Assembly: GCA_029553475.1 (NCBI GenBank)
Contig: JAKPKV010000038.1
Location: 1 to 63,109 of the forward strand
Reading direction: 5' to 3'
Source of the DNA: Armatimonadota bacterium
Lineage (GTDB): Bacteria; Armatimonadota; Hebobacteria; CAIYQO01
Length of the DNA stretch: 63,109 bases
The notes under the pieces were generated by a model. That model was given only the letters and a program-made list of their open reading frames with translations, did no database searches and was not told where the DNA came from. The position numbers and the translations under genes were made by a program. Within the stretch, counting starts at the first letter, position 1; every line of letters begins with the position of its first letter. Below, piece by piece: positions 16,498 through 24,806 of this stretch.

Positions 16498-19116
16498 ATG
16501 ACCGCGACACGTCCCATCACCGCCATCATCCTCGCCGCCGGCAAAGGCACGCGCATGCAGAGCCCGAACGTCCACAAGGTCTGCCTGCCGGTGGACGGCA
16601 AGCCGGTCATCGTGCGCGCGCTGGAAACGTATCAGCGCGCCGGGCTCGCCGCCCACCTGCTGGTGGTGGGGCAGCAGGCGGAACAGGTGATGCGCACCGC
16701 GTCCGCCGTGCCCGCGCAGGTGATGTATGCCTTCCAAGCGGAACAGCGCGGCACCGGGCACGCCACCCGCGTGGCCACCGATCTGCTGGAGGCGCACGGG
16801 TACCAGGGCGACATCATGATCGTCGCCGGCGACAAGGTGCTGGAAGAGGCGATCGTTGCGCGCCTGCTCGAGACGTTTTATGCGCGTGACTGCGAGCTGG
16901 CCTTTGTGGTCGGCGAGGCGGAGATCTTCACCGGCTCCGGCCGCATCGTGATCGAGGAAGACGGGCGCATCATCGGCAACGTGGAAACGTTCGACATCGC
17001 CCGCATGCGCCTGCTCATCAACCTGCGCGCGCTGGTACGCGAGCGCCCGCTCTCCCCGGAGGATGCCGAGCGGCTGGCGCGCGCCTACTTCTCCCGCGAG
17101 GAGAAAGCCGCCGTCGCCCTCGGCGCGGTATGGGAGGCGATCAAGCTCGGTCGTCCGATTGACCAGGAATTGCTCGACCGCAACTTCACCGAGGCGGACT
17201 ATCATCTGCGCATCAATGGGCGGAGCTATTCGCCCGCCTATCTTGACCGCGTGCGGTACGCCAACCTCTCCGTTTATCTGGTCAAGGGACCGGTGCTTTA
17301 CCGCGCGCTGCGCCGTATCGGCGCGGATAACGCGCAAAACGAGGTGTATCTGACTGACGTTATCGGCGTGCTGGCCGCGGAAGGCGCGAAGGTGGACATG
17401 GTGCCGTTGCGCTATCCTGAAGAGGCGATGGCCTTCAATACCCCGGAAGAACTGCAGGCCATCGAAGCATACTACAGCGCCCGCCGCCAGCCGGCCGTCG
17501 TCCACTGGCGCCCGCGCGAGCGGAAAGTGCGCGAGTGGCAGCGCCTGATCGGCGCCGGCGGTCACGAGGTGACGACGGCGCTGGAAGCGATCTACGGTGA
17601 GGGCCGCCCGGCGGTGGAGCAGAAACGGCAACTGCTGCTGCAGCTGCTGGCGGACTACCGCGAGCGGTATGGCGATGGCGCGGTGGTCATCGCGCGCGCG
17701 CCCAGCCGGGTGAACCTGATGGGTCGCCACGTGGATCATCAGGGCGGCATGAATAATCACGTGGCGCTTGACCGCGACCTGTTCATCGTCGCCGGACGGC
17801 GCGAGGATCGCCGGGTGCACATCGCGAACCTGGATGCCCGCCATTTCGCGGAGCGCGCGTTCACGCTGGACGAGATGATGGCGGGGTATACCGGCCAGCC
17901 GTGGCTCGATTTCGTCAGCGGGCCGGAGGTGACGCGCCGGGCGGAAGCCGCGGCCGGTGATTGGAGCCAGTACGTCATCGCCCCGCTGGCCCGGCTGCGC
18001 GCGGAATATCCGGACGCGCCCTTTGTCGGCCTGAACTGCCTGCTCGGCGGCAACGTGCCCATCGCCAGCGGCCTCTCCTCGTCCTCCGCGGTGGTGGTGG
18101 CGACCATGGAAGCCGCCGCCTTCCTCAACCGGCTGGACCTGACGCCCGAGCGCTTCGTCGAGCTCTGCGGGGAAGGGGAGTGGTACGTCGGCACCCGCGG
18201 CGGCGCCGGCGACCACGGCGCGATGAAGTTCGCCCGCCGCGGCGACGTGGTGCAGGTGGGTTTCTTCCCCTTCCGACTGGTCACCACCGTGCCCTTCCCG
18301 TCGGACTATATGCTGCTGGTGTGCCATTCGGGGATTCACGCCCGCAAGACGGTGGGGGCGAAGGATATCTTCAATCACCGCGTGGCCTGCTACCAAATCG
18401 GGCGGGAGCTGTTCAAGCAGGAGTTCCCCGCCTATGCGGACCGCATCACCCACCTGCGCGACCTCGACCCCGCGCACCTGGGGGTGAGCTATCCCGACTT
18501 TGTGGCGATGCTGGCGCGACTGCCGGAGCAGATGGACCGCGACCAGCTCATCGCGCGCCTTGATGAAGCCTTCTGCCGACGCGTCTTCGCCACGCATGAC
18601 GCGAGCATGCGCCGGTATCAGGTGCGGCCGGTGGTGCTCTACGGGCTGGCGGAGATCGCGCGCGGCAAGGCGGCTCCCGAGGTGCTCGCGCATGGGCATG
18701 CCGCCGAGTTCGGCCAGTGGATGAATCGCTCGCATGACGGCGACCGCGTGGTGCAGTGGGCCGGGAAGGAGCCGAGGCCGTTCCTGGCGGCGTGCGATGA
18801 CGCGGCGCTGGCCGCCCTCGCCGCTCGCGCGCGTGCCGGCGACCCGGAGGCCGCGCTGGTCCGACAGACCGGCGCATATGCCTGCAGCGTGCCGGAAATA
18901 GACCAGATGGTGGACATCGCCCTCTCCGTCAACGGCGTGGCGGGCGCGCAGATCGCCGGCGCCGGCCTGGGCGGGTGTATCATGGTGCTGGTGAAACAGG
19001 AAGCCGCCGACTACCTGGCGACGGTGCTCACCGCGCGGTATTATGCTCCGCGCAACCTGGACGCGGACATGTATCCCTGCTGTCCCACTGCCGGCAGCGG
19101 GATTTTCGCGGTATAA
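16498..19116 (+). CDS. Bifunctional sugar-1-phosphate nucleotidyltransferase / GHMP galactokinase-like fusion
   Basis: 872 aa. Residues 1-320 are a GlmU/RmlA-type nucleotidyltransferase: the nucleotide-binding loop is LAAGKGTRM (residues 12-20) and the sugar-phosphate end includes GDKVLEE. Residues 395-865 are a galactokinase-type GHMP kinase: signature APSRVNLMGRHVDHQGG, ATP loop PIASGLSSSSAVV, and a GGAGDHGAMK block that supplies the catalytic aspartate. The order matches the FKP logic of a kinase making sugar-1-phosphate and an attached pyrophosphorylase making the NDP-sugar, although the transferase domain here is of GlmU type. The likely job is salvage of a free sugar (galactose-, arabinose- or HexNAc-like) to an NDP-sugar. 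The acetyltransferase half of GlmU is absent. The substrate is not determined. Confidence 0.8.
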   Translation: MTATRPITAIILAAGKGTRMQSPNVHKVCLPVDGKPVIVRALETYQRAGLAAHLLVVGQQAEQVMRTASAVPAQVMYAFQAEQRGTGHATRVATDLLEAHGYQGDIMIVAGDKVLEEAIVARLLETFYARDCELAFVVGEAEIFTGSGRIVIEEDGRIIGNVETFDIARMRLLINLRALVRERPLSPEDAERLARAYFSREEKAAVALGAVWEAIKLGRPIDQELLDRNFTEADYHLRINGRSYSPAYLDRVRYANLSVYLVKGPVLYRALRRIGADNAQNEVYLTDVIGVLAAEGAKVDMVPLRYPEEAMAFNTPEELQAIEAYYSARRQPAVVHWRPRERKVREWQRLIGAGGHEVTTALEAIYGEGRPAVEQKRQLLLQLLADYRERYGDGAVVIARAPSRVNLMGRHVDHQGGMNNHVALDRDLFIVAGRREDRRVHIANLDARHFAERAFTLDEMMAGYTGQPWLDFVSGPEVTRRAEAAAGDWSQYVIAPLARLRAEYPDAPFVGLNCLLGGNVPIASGLSSSSAVVVATMEAAAFLNRLDLTPERFVELCGEGEWYVGTRGGAGDHGAMKFARRGDVVQVGFFPFRLVTTVPFPSDYMLLVCHSGIHARKTVGAKDIFNHRVACYQIGRELFKQEFPAYADRITHLRDLDPAHLGVSYPDFVAMLARLPEQMDRDQLIARLDEAFCRRVFATHDASMRRYQVRPVVLYGLAEIARGKAAPEVLAHGHAAEFGQWMNRSHDGDRVVQWAGKEPRPFLAACDDAALAALAARARAGDPEAALVRQTGAYACSVPEIDQMVDIALSVNGVAGAQIAGAGLGGCIMVLVKQEAADYLATVLTARYYAPRNLDADMYPCCPTAGSGIFAV

Positions 19117-19146
19117 CGATCCTGCTGAAGGAAGGGGAGGGCCGAT

Positions 19147-20082
19147 TCATCCTGCCGGCGGCGGGCCGACATCCCCACACGCCGGCATCTCCCAGCCCAG
19201 CTCCTCGCGCAGGCGGCGGAGGGCGAGATCTTTCCCTTTGCACTCGGCCATCACGTCCACGGTGAGCGCGTGCAGGTGCGCGGCGAAGGCGAGGAATTCT
19301 TGCGTCTCCAGCCAGTAGGCGTGCGCGCCGGGCTTCTTCTCGCGATCCTGACTGCTGAAATGCACCTTCGGTGGGCCGTCGTGCGGCTGCCACGTTTGGG
19401 CGACTTCCGCCAGAATCTCCGCCACCGGGCGCTCGGCCCAGCTCCCGGGCCGGGCGTGGTGGTGCAGCCAGTCGAAGACCAGCGGCACGCCCCACGCGCG
19501 GCAGACGGGCAGCAGGTCTTCGACGCTGAAGACGCGGTCGTCGTTCTCCAGCACCAGCCGCGCCCGCACATGGGCCGGCACGCGCGTCCAGCCCGCGCGC
19601 AGCCGCGCCAGCGCCGACGCCGCCTCCGGCTTGCCGGCGCCGCCGTGGATGACGATCTTGTGCATCGGCGGCAGCCCCAGGGCGTCCAGCACCCGGCAGG
19701 TGCCCGCCAGCTCGGCCAGCGCCGCCTCCACCACCGCGGGATTTTCCGAGTTCAGCACGGTATACTGCCCCGGATGCATGCTCACCCGCAGGCCATGCGC
19801 GCGAATATACTCGCCGTTCTCCCGCAGCAGCGGCGCGAACTCCTCCCACCACGCCAGCGTATTGATCGGATGCGAGACGAAGGGGATGATCCCCTGGTTG
19901 ATGCGGAAGAGGCAGAAGCGCTCCCGCACGTTATAGGCGAGAATCGCCAGCAGGTCGGTCAGATTCAGCCGAATCAACGCGCGCAGCCGCTCCGGCGTGG
20001 CATGCGCCAGCCGCGTCGTGCGCGTGATGGAGCGCGCCGGCAACCCCAGGCAAATCCCCGCGTATCCCACCGCGCGTATCAT
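19147..20082 (-). CDS. uvsE: UV DNA-damage endonuclease UvsE/UVDE
   Basis: 311 aa, normal for the family. The enzyme nicks DNA directly 5' to UV photoproducts to begin alternative excision repair. It has a TIM-barrel fold with a metal cluster. Visible family blocks are VGYAGICLG at the start, RINQGIIPFVSHP, SMHPGQYTVLNS, IVIHGGAGKP, LENDDRVFSVEDLLP and VFDWLHHH, which together supply the metal-binding His, Glu and Asp residues. VHFSSQD near residue 240 fits the last metal ligand strand. The ATG at 20082 is where family similarity begins; a longer in-frame extension to 20328 overlaps the divergent neighbour and lacks family sequence. The gene is transcribed divergently from the mutarotase. Confidence 0.93.
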   Translation of the reverse strand: MIRAVGYAGICLGLPARSITRTTRLAHATPERLRALIRLNLTDLLAILAYNVRERFCLFRINQGIIPFVSHPINTLAWWEEFAPLLRENGEYIRAHGLRVSMHPGQYTVLNSENPAVVEAALAELAGTCRVLDALGLPPMHKIVIHGGAGKPEAASALARLRAGWTRVPAHVRARLVLENDDRVFSVEDLLPVCRAWGVPLVFDWLHHHARPGSWAERPVAEILAEVAQTWQPHDGPPKVHFSSQDREKKPGAHAYWLETQEFLAFAAHLHALTVDVMAECKGKDLALRRLREELGWEMPACGDVGPPPAG

Positions 20083-20151
20083 CCGCCCCCCTTGTGTTTC
20101 TCCTACCCCGCGCGCGGCCGTCGTGTTGTGCGGAGCGCGCGACACCGCGGG

Positions 20152-20181
20152 TTGCCCTCTTGCCCCCATCTGGTCTACACT
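20152..20181 (+). promoter_or_regulatory. Candidate promoter for the mutarotase gene
   Basis: TTGCCC (20152-20157) and TACACT (20176-20181) with an 18-bp spacer lie in the 139-bp divergent intergenic region, 40 bp before the start. Moderate match. Confidence 0.4.
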
Positions 20182-20221
20182 CAAAGGGGCGCCTCCGCGG
20201 CGCCCGTCGGGGGAGCGAGCG

Positions 20222-21109
20222 ATGCTGGAAGAGCTGACGCTACAATTCGGCATTCCCGGCGCGGTGGGCTTCGTGCCGGGGGTGAATGGCCTGCCCAAGG
20301 CGATGCTGAGCCACCAATCCGGGGCCACCGCCGAGATCTACCTGCACGGCGCGCACGTCACGTCCTGGCGGGCCGTGGGCGGCGACGACCTGTTGTTCAT
20401 GAGCGCGGCATCCGCGTTCGAAGCGGGAAAGCCCATCCGCGGCGGCATCCCCGTCATCTTCCCGCAGTTCGGCGGCGGGCCGCTGCCCGCGCACGGGTTC
20501 GCGCGCCTCACCGAGTGGGAGCCGACGCTCTCCGCCGTCGAGGAGAACGGCGACGTGGAATGCGTCCTGCACCTGGAAGATACCCCCGCCACGCGCCAGC
20601 TCTGGCCGCATCCTTTCCGCCTGGAGCTGGCGGTGACGCTGGCCGCGCGCGCCCTCGCCGTGCGCATGACCGTCGAGAACTCCGGCGCCGCGCCGTTCAG
20701 CTTCACCGCCGCGCTGCACACCTACTTCAGCGTCGCCGACGTGCGCCGCGTCGCCGTCCGCGGCCTGCGGGGCGTCACCTACCTCGACACGCTGCGCGAT
20801 GACGCGCGCGCGGTGGAGACGCCCGAGGCGATCACCTTCAGCGCGGAGACCGACCGCATTTACGTCGCCGCGCCGGACGTCGTCCAGGTGGAGGACGCCA
20901 GCCGCCGCCGCACGATCACGATCCACAAGCACAACATGCCGGACGTCGTCGTCTGGAACCCCTGGACCGCCAAGGCGCAGCGCATGCCCGATTTCGGCGA
21001 CACCGAATACCCGCGCATGGTCTGCGTGGAAACCGGCCACGTGGCCGAACCCCACGCCGTGCCCGCCGGGGGTGTCTGGCAGGGGAGCACGCGGTTCCGC
21101 GTGTCGTGA
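20222..21109 (+). CDS. D-hexose-6-phosphate mutarotase (YeaD family)
   Basis: 295 aa, cytoplasmic aldose-1-epimerase fold. The family interconverts alpha and beta anomers of hexose 6-phosphates such as glucose 6-phosphate. Diagnostic blocks are AEIYLHGAHVTSW, FEAGKPIRGGIPVIFPQFG, LPAHGFARLTEW (first active-site histidine) and AALHTYFSV (second histidine); VVWNPWTAKAQRMPDF and YPRMVCVETGHV close the domain. The ATG at 20222 follows GGGGGAGCGAG; the frame is open further upstream but runs back over uvsE. The gene faces away from uvsE across 139 bp. It fits the sugar-processing theme of the region. Confidence 0.9.
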   Translation: MLEELTLQFGIPGAVGFVPGVNGLPKAMLSHQSGATAEIYLHGAHVTSWRAVGGDDLLFMSAASAFEAGKPIRGGIPVIFPQFGGGPLPAHGFARLTEWEPTLSAVEENGDVECVLHLEDTPATRQLWPHPFRLELAVTLAARALAVRMTVENSGAAPFSFTAALHTYFSVADVRRVAVRGLRGVTYLDTLRDDARAVETPEAITFSAETDRIYVAAPDVVQVEDASRRRTITIHKHNMPDVVVWNPWTAKAQRMPDFGDTEYPRMVCVETGHVAEPHAVPAGGVWQGSTRFRVS

Positions 21110-21547
21110 TTTCGACGGATGCACCCCGCGAGACGGCCGTCTCCGGTCCGTCAAAGCTGAACGCCGCCGCCTCCGCGCCCATGCAGCCGCCCGAGCGCAC
21201 AGCGGCGAAGGGGAGAATCCGTCGCCATGCCCCGACTTTTTCGCCTGCGCTCTTTGATCGTCGCCTGTCGCTATGGTGGGGGATGCGGGCACTGAAGTAC
21301 CCCCTGCGGGGCCATCCCCCTTCGCCAACGCTACGGGGGACAAGTAACGGCCAGGCGTCCCTCTCCAGGGACGCGGCGGATCGAACAGACCAACCGGAGG
21401 CTGGAGATCGCCATATGCATGTATCAAAAAGCCTGCGCGAAAAATCCCCGCGCATCTCACCGAGATATGACTTCTGTCATAGCTGGCGAGGAATAACAAC
21501 AGTAAGATACTTGTGTTCGCGATACACCAGAGAAAAGGAGCATCGAG
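21110..21547. other. 438-bp intergenic region with palindromes and regulatory candidates
   Basis: No convincing gene. It holds a 14-bp perfect palindrome at 21130-21143 (GAGACGGCCGTCTC), possibly ending the mutarotase transcript. An 8-bp stem near 21354 (GCGTCCCT / AGGGACGC) follows. The last 100 bp are markedly AT-richer than the surroundings and carry the promoter and Crp/Fnr-like site of the DUF2249 gene, listed separately. Confidence 0.6.
21466..21508 (+). promoter_or_regulatory. Crp/Fnr-type operator with -10 box before the DUF2249 gene
   Basis: TATGAC-TTCT-GTCATA (21466-21481) is a perfect 6-4-6 inverted repeat of the Crp/Fnr superfamily shape. A TAAGAT -10 box lies at 21503-21508. If transcription starts 7 bases after that box, the palindrome centre is near -41.5, the standard position for direct activation. 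No protein of this family is encoded in the window, so the regulator is unknown. Confidence 0.45.
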
Positions 21548-21787
21548 ATGGCAGAGTCCGCGATTGTCGCTGAAGTGGACGTGCGCCCGTTGCCGGCGCC
21601 GCAAAAGCATCCGGCGATTTTCACCGCCTACGCGTCGCTGAATCCCGGACAGAGCATGTTGCTCATCAATGACCATGAGCCGCGCCCGCTGTACTACCAG
21701 TTCCTGATTGAGCTGCCCGACCAGTTTGAGTGGGAGTATCTGGAGACGGGCCCGGAGGTCTGGCAGGTGCGCATCGGCAAAAAATAA
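21548..21787 (+). CDS. DUF2249 domain protein
   Basis: 79 aa, a complete single-domain DUF2249 protein. The family features are all visible: an N-terminal VDVRPLPAPQKHP block, the central GQSMLLINDHEPRPLYYQF block, and the closing FEWEYLETGPEVWQVRIGK. The fold is TusA-like, and members often sit beside hemerythrin, nitrite/nitric-oxide or cytochrome genes, where a role in redox or metal handling is suspected but unproven. Here it stands alone, with a strong AAAAGGAG site and a possible Crp/Fnr-type control site upstream. A 13-bp perfect hairpin follows it. It is small and lacks cysteines, so a sulfur-carrier role like TusA is unlikely. Confidence 0.9.
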   Translation: MAESAIVAEVDVRPLPAPQKHPAIFTAYASLNPGQSMLLINDHEPRPLYYQFLIELPDQFEWEYLETGPEVWQVRIGKK

Positions 21788-21855
21788 TCCGGCCGGCACG
21801 CGGCGACATGCGCCGCGAACGCCGGCGGCATATTCAGGACGAGACGTCAGCGCCC

Positions 21856-21886
21856 CGCGCGGCCCGGCCAGGTGCCGGGCCGCGCG
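21856..21886 (+). terminator. 13-bp perfect GC hairpin after the DUF2249 gene
   Basis: Arms 21856-21868 and 21874-21886 are exact complements with a five-base loop. The hairpin lies 69 bp after the DUF2249 stop codon and before the next promoter. No T tract follows. Confidence 0.55.
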
Positions 21887-21924
21887 CATGCGGCGGATAA
21901 TGGTATGCCGCGCGCGAATGCCTA

Positions 21925-21933
21925 TGGTACAAT
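21925..21933 (+). promoter_or_regulatory. Extended -10 promoter element
   Basis: TGG-TACAAT forms an extended -10 box 45 bp before the next start codon. No good -35 is seen, which is usual for extended -10 promoters. Confidence 0.35.
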
Positions 21934-21977
21934 AGTACTTCGCACGATACCATCGCTGAGAGGGCACTCGACGGATC

Positions 21978-23402
21978 ATGAGCAGAAGGAGGGGCATTAG
22001 GGAGTGGGGGATCGCGCTCGCGCTGCTGCTGTGTGCGTCCGCGGTCGCCCAGGTGCGCCGCGATTGGCGCGAGTGGGAGGTCTACCGCGCCGAACACCCG
22101 GAAACCGCCGAGCTGGATGCCACCGGCCCGGACCTCGCCTGGACCTCCGTCACCCCGCGCGGCGCTACCCGTCTTTTCGTCTCCAATCATCCGGAAGGTA
22201 TTGGGCGCCCGCAGGATCCAGGGCGCCCGGAGGACACGCGCTGGCCGCCGCGCGCGATGGAGGGCAAGCTCTGGATGGATGAGGTGACGGCGGACGACGC
22301 GGTGAATTACCGCCTCTTCGCCTATCACCAGAACTGGTTTGCCGAGCCGATCTGTCTCGGCGTGGTCGTGGAGAATCTGTCAACGGAGAATCGCCTGGCC
22401 GTCAGCGGCGAACAGGTGGGGCTGGCGGTGGGCGCCTCGGAGCGTAATCCGCTGGGCCTGGATAATCTGACGGTCATCGGCAAGCGCAACGCCTACGCCG
22501 AGCTCACCAATGCGCTGTTTACCCCCACGCCGGTCTTGCTGCTCGATCCCGCGCCGGCGCCGGATGCCGGCACGCCGGGCATGCGCGAACACCTCCTGCA
22601 CGTCTGGGCCATCGGCGGCGGCAGCACCTTTGGCGCGCGCATGCGCCTGTACCTGCGCAAGGTGGTCGGCGATCCCGGCCCGCTGCGCGCGCGCGTCTCC
22701 ACCGTCTGGGCCTGGCGCCAGGAGACGCTGACCACCGGCCTGCCGCTCATCCCCGCCAGCGGCCCGCACGTCCGCGGCTCCTGGCCCCACGCGGAAATCC
22801 GTCTCGACAACGCCGGCGATCCCTTTGACGTGGGCCGCAATGAGCGCCGCGCGGCCGCGGTGCGCTGGCTCTGGCTCTGCCGGCCCATCATGGACGCGCA
22901 GGGGAATAAGACCTATCGCGATGACGTCTACTTCACCGCCGAGCGCAGCTTCAACCCGGCGCAGGCGAAGACGAATAACGGCAGCTACGGCGCCAGCACG
23001 GTGATGCAGCTCACGGTGACCAACAGCGCCAACACCGATGAACGGGTGGGGATCTACCTGCGCTATCCGCACAAAACGCTGCCCGGCGTGTATGTCGGCG
23101 CCGCCGCCACCGCCGTCTACGATGAGCGCCTGCAAACCTGGATGCCCGGCGATGCGCGCAGCGTGGAGCTCGCCAACTGGACCTATACCGACCGCGCGAC
23201 GAACCGCGTCACCTTCCGCGACTGGCGCTGGAGCACCAAAACCCTCGCCACCTATCCCGTTCCCGCCGGCGCCACCCGCGTCATCCCCCTCACCGTCACC
23301 CACGACGGCCCCGCCATGCTCCCGCTGGCGGTGGTGCTGCGGAAGGAGCCGAAACCGCTGCCGCCTCCGCCGCCCGGGCCGGGGGTCACCCCCGCGGATT
23401 GA
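21978..23402 (+). CDS. Exported protein of unknown function
   Basis: 474 aa. A signal peptide (GIALALLLCASAVAQ) directs export. I recognise no named domain. The mature protein is rich in beta-strand-like, tryptophan-containing segments (LAWTSVTPRG, WRQETLTTGLPL, ANWTYTDR) with regularly spaced charged turns. It ends in a proline-rich tail (PKPLPPPPPGPG) that may be an exposed linker. The middle contains FTAERSFNPAQ followed by an LTVTNSANTDERVGIYLRYP stretch that reads like an immunoglobulin-like or adhesion module. It is convergent with the GH172 gene, leaving 36 bp. A role at the cell surface, perhaps polysaccharide binding, is only inferred from its neighbours. Confidence 0.7.
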   Translation: MSRRRGIREWGIALALLLCASAVAQVRRDWREWEVYRAEHPETAELDATGPDLAWTSVTPRGATRLFVSNHPEGIGRPQDPGRPEDTRWPPRAMEGKLWMDEVTADDAVNYRLFAYHQNWFAEPICLGVVVENLSTENRLAVSGEQVGLAVGASERNPLGLDNLTVIGKRNAYAELTNALFTPTPVLLLDPAPAPDAGTPGMREHLLHVWAIGGGSTFGARMRLYLRKVVGDPGPLRARVSTVWAWRQETLTTGLPLIPASGPHVRGSWPHAEIRLDNAGDPFDVGRNERRAAAVRWLWLCRPIMDAQGNKTYRDDVYFTAERSFNPAQAKTNNGSYGASTVMQLTVTNSANTDERVGIYLRYPHKTLPGVYVGAAATAVYDERLQTWMPGDARSVELANWTYTDRATNRVTFRDWRWSTKTLATYPVPAGATRVIPLTVTHDGPAMLPLAVVLRKEPKPLPPPPPGPGVTPAD

Positions 23403-23438
23403 GCGGCGATCCACCAACGAGGTGCGGTGAGAGAGCCG

Positions 23439-24524
23439 CTAAATGATTTCCAGCTCATCCCGACCGGGCAGCGCGGGGAAGGGCGTGGTGGGCAGCGTCT
23501 GATACCAGAAGGCCACCGAGGCGATGTCGTCCTGCAGGGGCAGGTATCGGCCGCCGCTGCGCCAGCCCAGCGCCTGGATGGTGACGCGCAGGTCGGCGGT
23601 GAAACGCACCGGGTCCATGATGTGCCAGCGGTAGAGGCTGAAGCGCTGCTGCGAGGTATACAGCCCGTCCGGGCGCACCACGTGCGGCATGCCCGCGTAG
23701 GCGGTGGTGAACTCCTGGTACTGCCGGGCCGCCTTGTTCTCGAAGTTATAGGAGCCGCAGAAGTAGTCCTCCGTGCCGGTGCCGCAGATGGTGGGGAAGG
23801 CGCCGTCGCCGTCCAGGAAGAATTTGATCTCACCCTCGCCCCACCAGCCATTGTTGTTCACGCCCCAGGCCAGGTAGGTGCCCACGTAGTGCCCCTGGCC
23901 GCGCACGCCGTCGAGGATGGTGTAGACGGATTTGAAGGGCAGGGGATTGACGCGGCGGAACTGCGCGTGAAAATAGGCGCACTCCTCCGGCACCTCGGTG
24001 AGGGTGTAGTTGATCTGGTAGAAGAGCGTCATCGCCTCCGGGCCGATATTCTCCACGGTGATGCGACAGCGCCGGCGGAAGGGCATCTCCCAGTAGCAGT
24101 TGAAGGCGTTGCCGGGGTTCACGCACACCGCCAGCGAGTTAAGCGGCGCGTAGACGTTGAAGCTGGTATAAGCGCTGGCGAAGAAATCGCCGAGGGGGCA
24201 CTCCACCGCCGGCTGCTCCTGATCGTCCCAGTAGATGCGCAGGATGCTGAAGCGGTAGTTGCCGGTGGGCGTCATCCAGAGCTGCTGAATCGCGCCGGAC
24301 CCCTCAATCTGCGCCAGCTCCGCCGTTTCACCGGGCGCGATACCGATGCACGGCCGTACCTTCCACCCCTGCCCGAGCTCGCGCGACGGCCCGTGCTCCG
24401 GGTTGATGGCCATCCCGCCTTTCCCCTTCTCGCCCGTCGGGTTCTCCGCGCTGATGGAGCGCGTCCGCGCCGCCGACAGGCGCGACAGATTGCCCAGGTG
24501 CATATTGAGGCCATTGAATGTCAT
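23439..24524 (-). CDS. GH172 (DUF2961) family glycoside hydrolase
   Basis: 361 aa, the usual size of the single catalytic jelly-roll unit. GH172 members act on fructofuranose or D-arabinofuranose linkages, e.g. difructose dianhydride I synthase/hydrolase; which substrate applies here cannot be read. The diagnostic block is CGTGTEDYF near residue 255, containing the conserved Glu-Asp-Tyr; also visible are GEIKFFLDGD, FNCYWEMPF and the N-terminal GAIQQLWMTPTG. No signal peptide is present, so the enzyme is likely cytoplasmic or takes another route out. The ATG at 24524 has an AAGGAG site. Upstream there is a readable promoter on the same strand. Trimer-forming family knowledge is consistent with the compact length. 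Confidence 0.85.
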   Translation of the reverse strand: MTFNGLNMHLGNLSRLSAARTRSISAENPTGEKGKGGMAINPEHGPSRELGQGWKVRPCIGIAPGETAELAQIEGSGAIQQLWMTPTGNYRFSILRIYWDDQEQPAVECPLGDFFASAYTSFNVYAPLNSLAVCVNPGNAFNCYWEMPFRRRCRITVENIGPEAMTLFYQINYTLTEVPEECAYFHAQFRRVNPLPFKSVYTILDGVRGQGHYVGTYLAWGVNNNGWWGEGEIKFFLDGDGAFPTICGTGTEDYFCGSYNFENKAARQYQEFTTAYAGMPHVVRPDGLYTSQQRFSLYRWHIMDPVRFTADLRVTIQALGWRSGGRYLPLQDDIASVAFWYQTLPTTPFPALPGRDELEII

Positions 24525-24567
24525 CGGGGAACTCCTTGCCCGGCGGTCGGCGCCGATAGCTGGCGGT

Positions 24568-24597
24568 ATGATAGCAGGAAACGCGATGGCATGCCAA
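24568..24597 (-). promoter_or_regulatory. Sigma70-like promoter for the GH172 gene
   Basis: On the minus strand TTGGCA (24597-24592) and TATCAT (24573-24568) are 18 bp apart, 43 bp upstream of the GH172 start codon. Good match at both boxes. Confidence 0.5.
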
Positions 24598-24665
24598 CAA
24601 CTGAATATCGCGCGCGTACACGCTCCCGCTCCTGTCCCCGACCAGGCGAACAGCGCGCAGGCGAA

Positions 24666-24693
24666 TTGACAACGGCACACGCCGGTGTATACT
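24666..24693 (+). promoter_or_regulatory. Sigma70 promoter for the FGE-like gene
   Basis: A perfect TTGACA (24666-24671) and a near-perfect TATACT (24688-24693) with a 16-bp spacer, 113 bp before the start codon. It is one of the two best promoter matches in the window and implies a leader of about 105 bases. Confidence 0.65.
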
Positions 24694-24806
24694 GAGGCAA
24701 GCAACGTGATATGCGCGCTCGCCACGCCGGGGACTGCTCCGCGTAGCACCACGCTGGAAGCGGTCATGCAGGCAATGTCTGCCGACCCAGGCGAAGGGAG
24801 GAGGCC

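Noticed and set aside
15127-18735. Very long minus-strand open frame (about 1200 codons) opposite leuB and the kinase fusion
   Set aside because: It is a shadow of two strong plus-strand genes in high-GC DNA. Its translation is rich in His, Arg and Gln with no domain, and it has no ribosome binding site.
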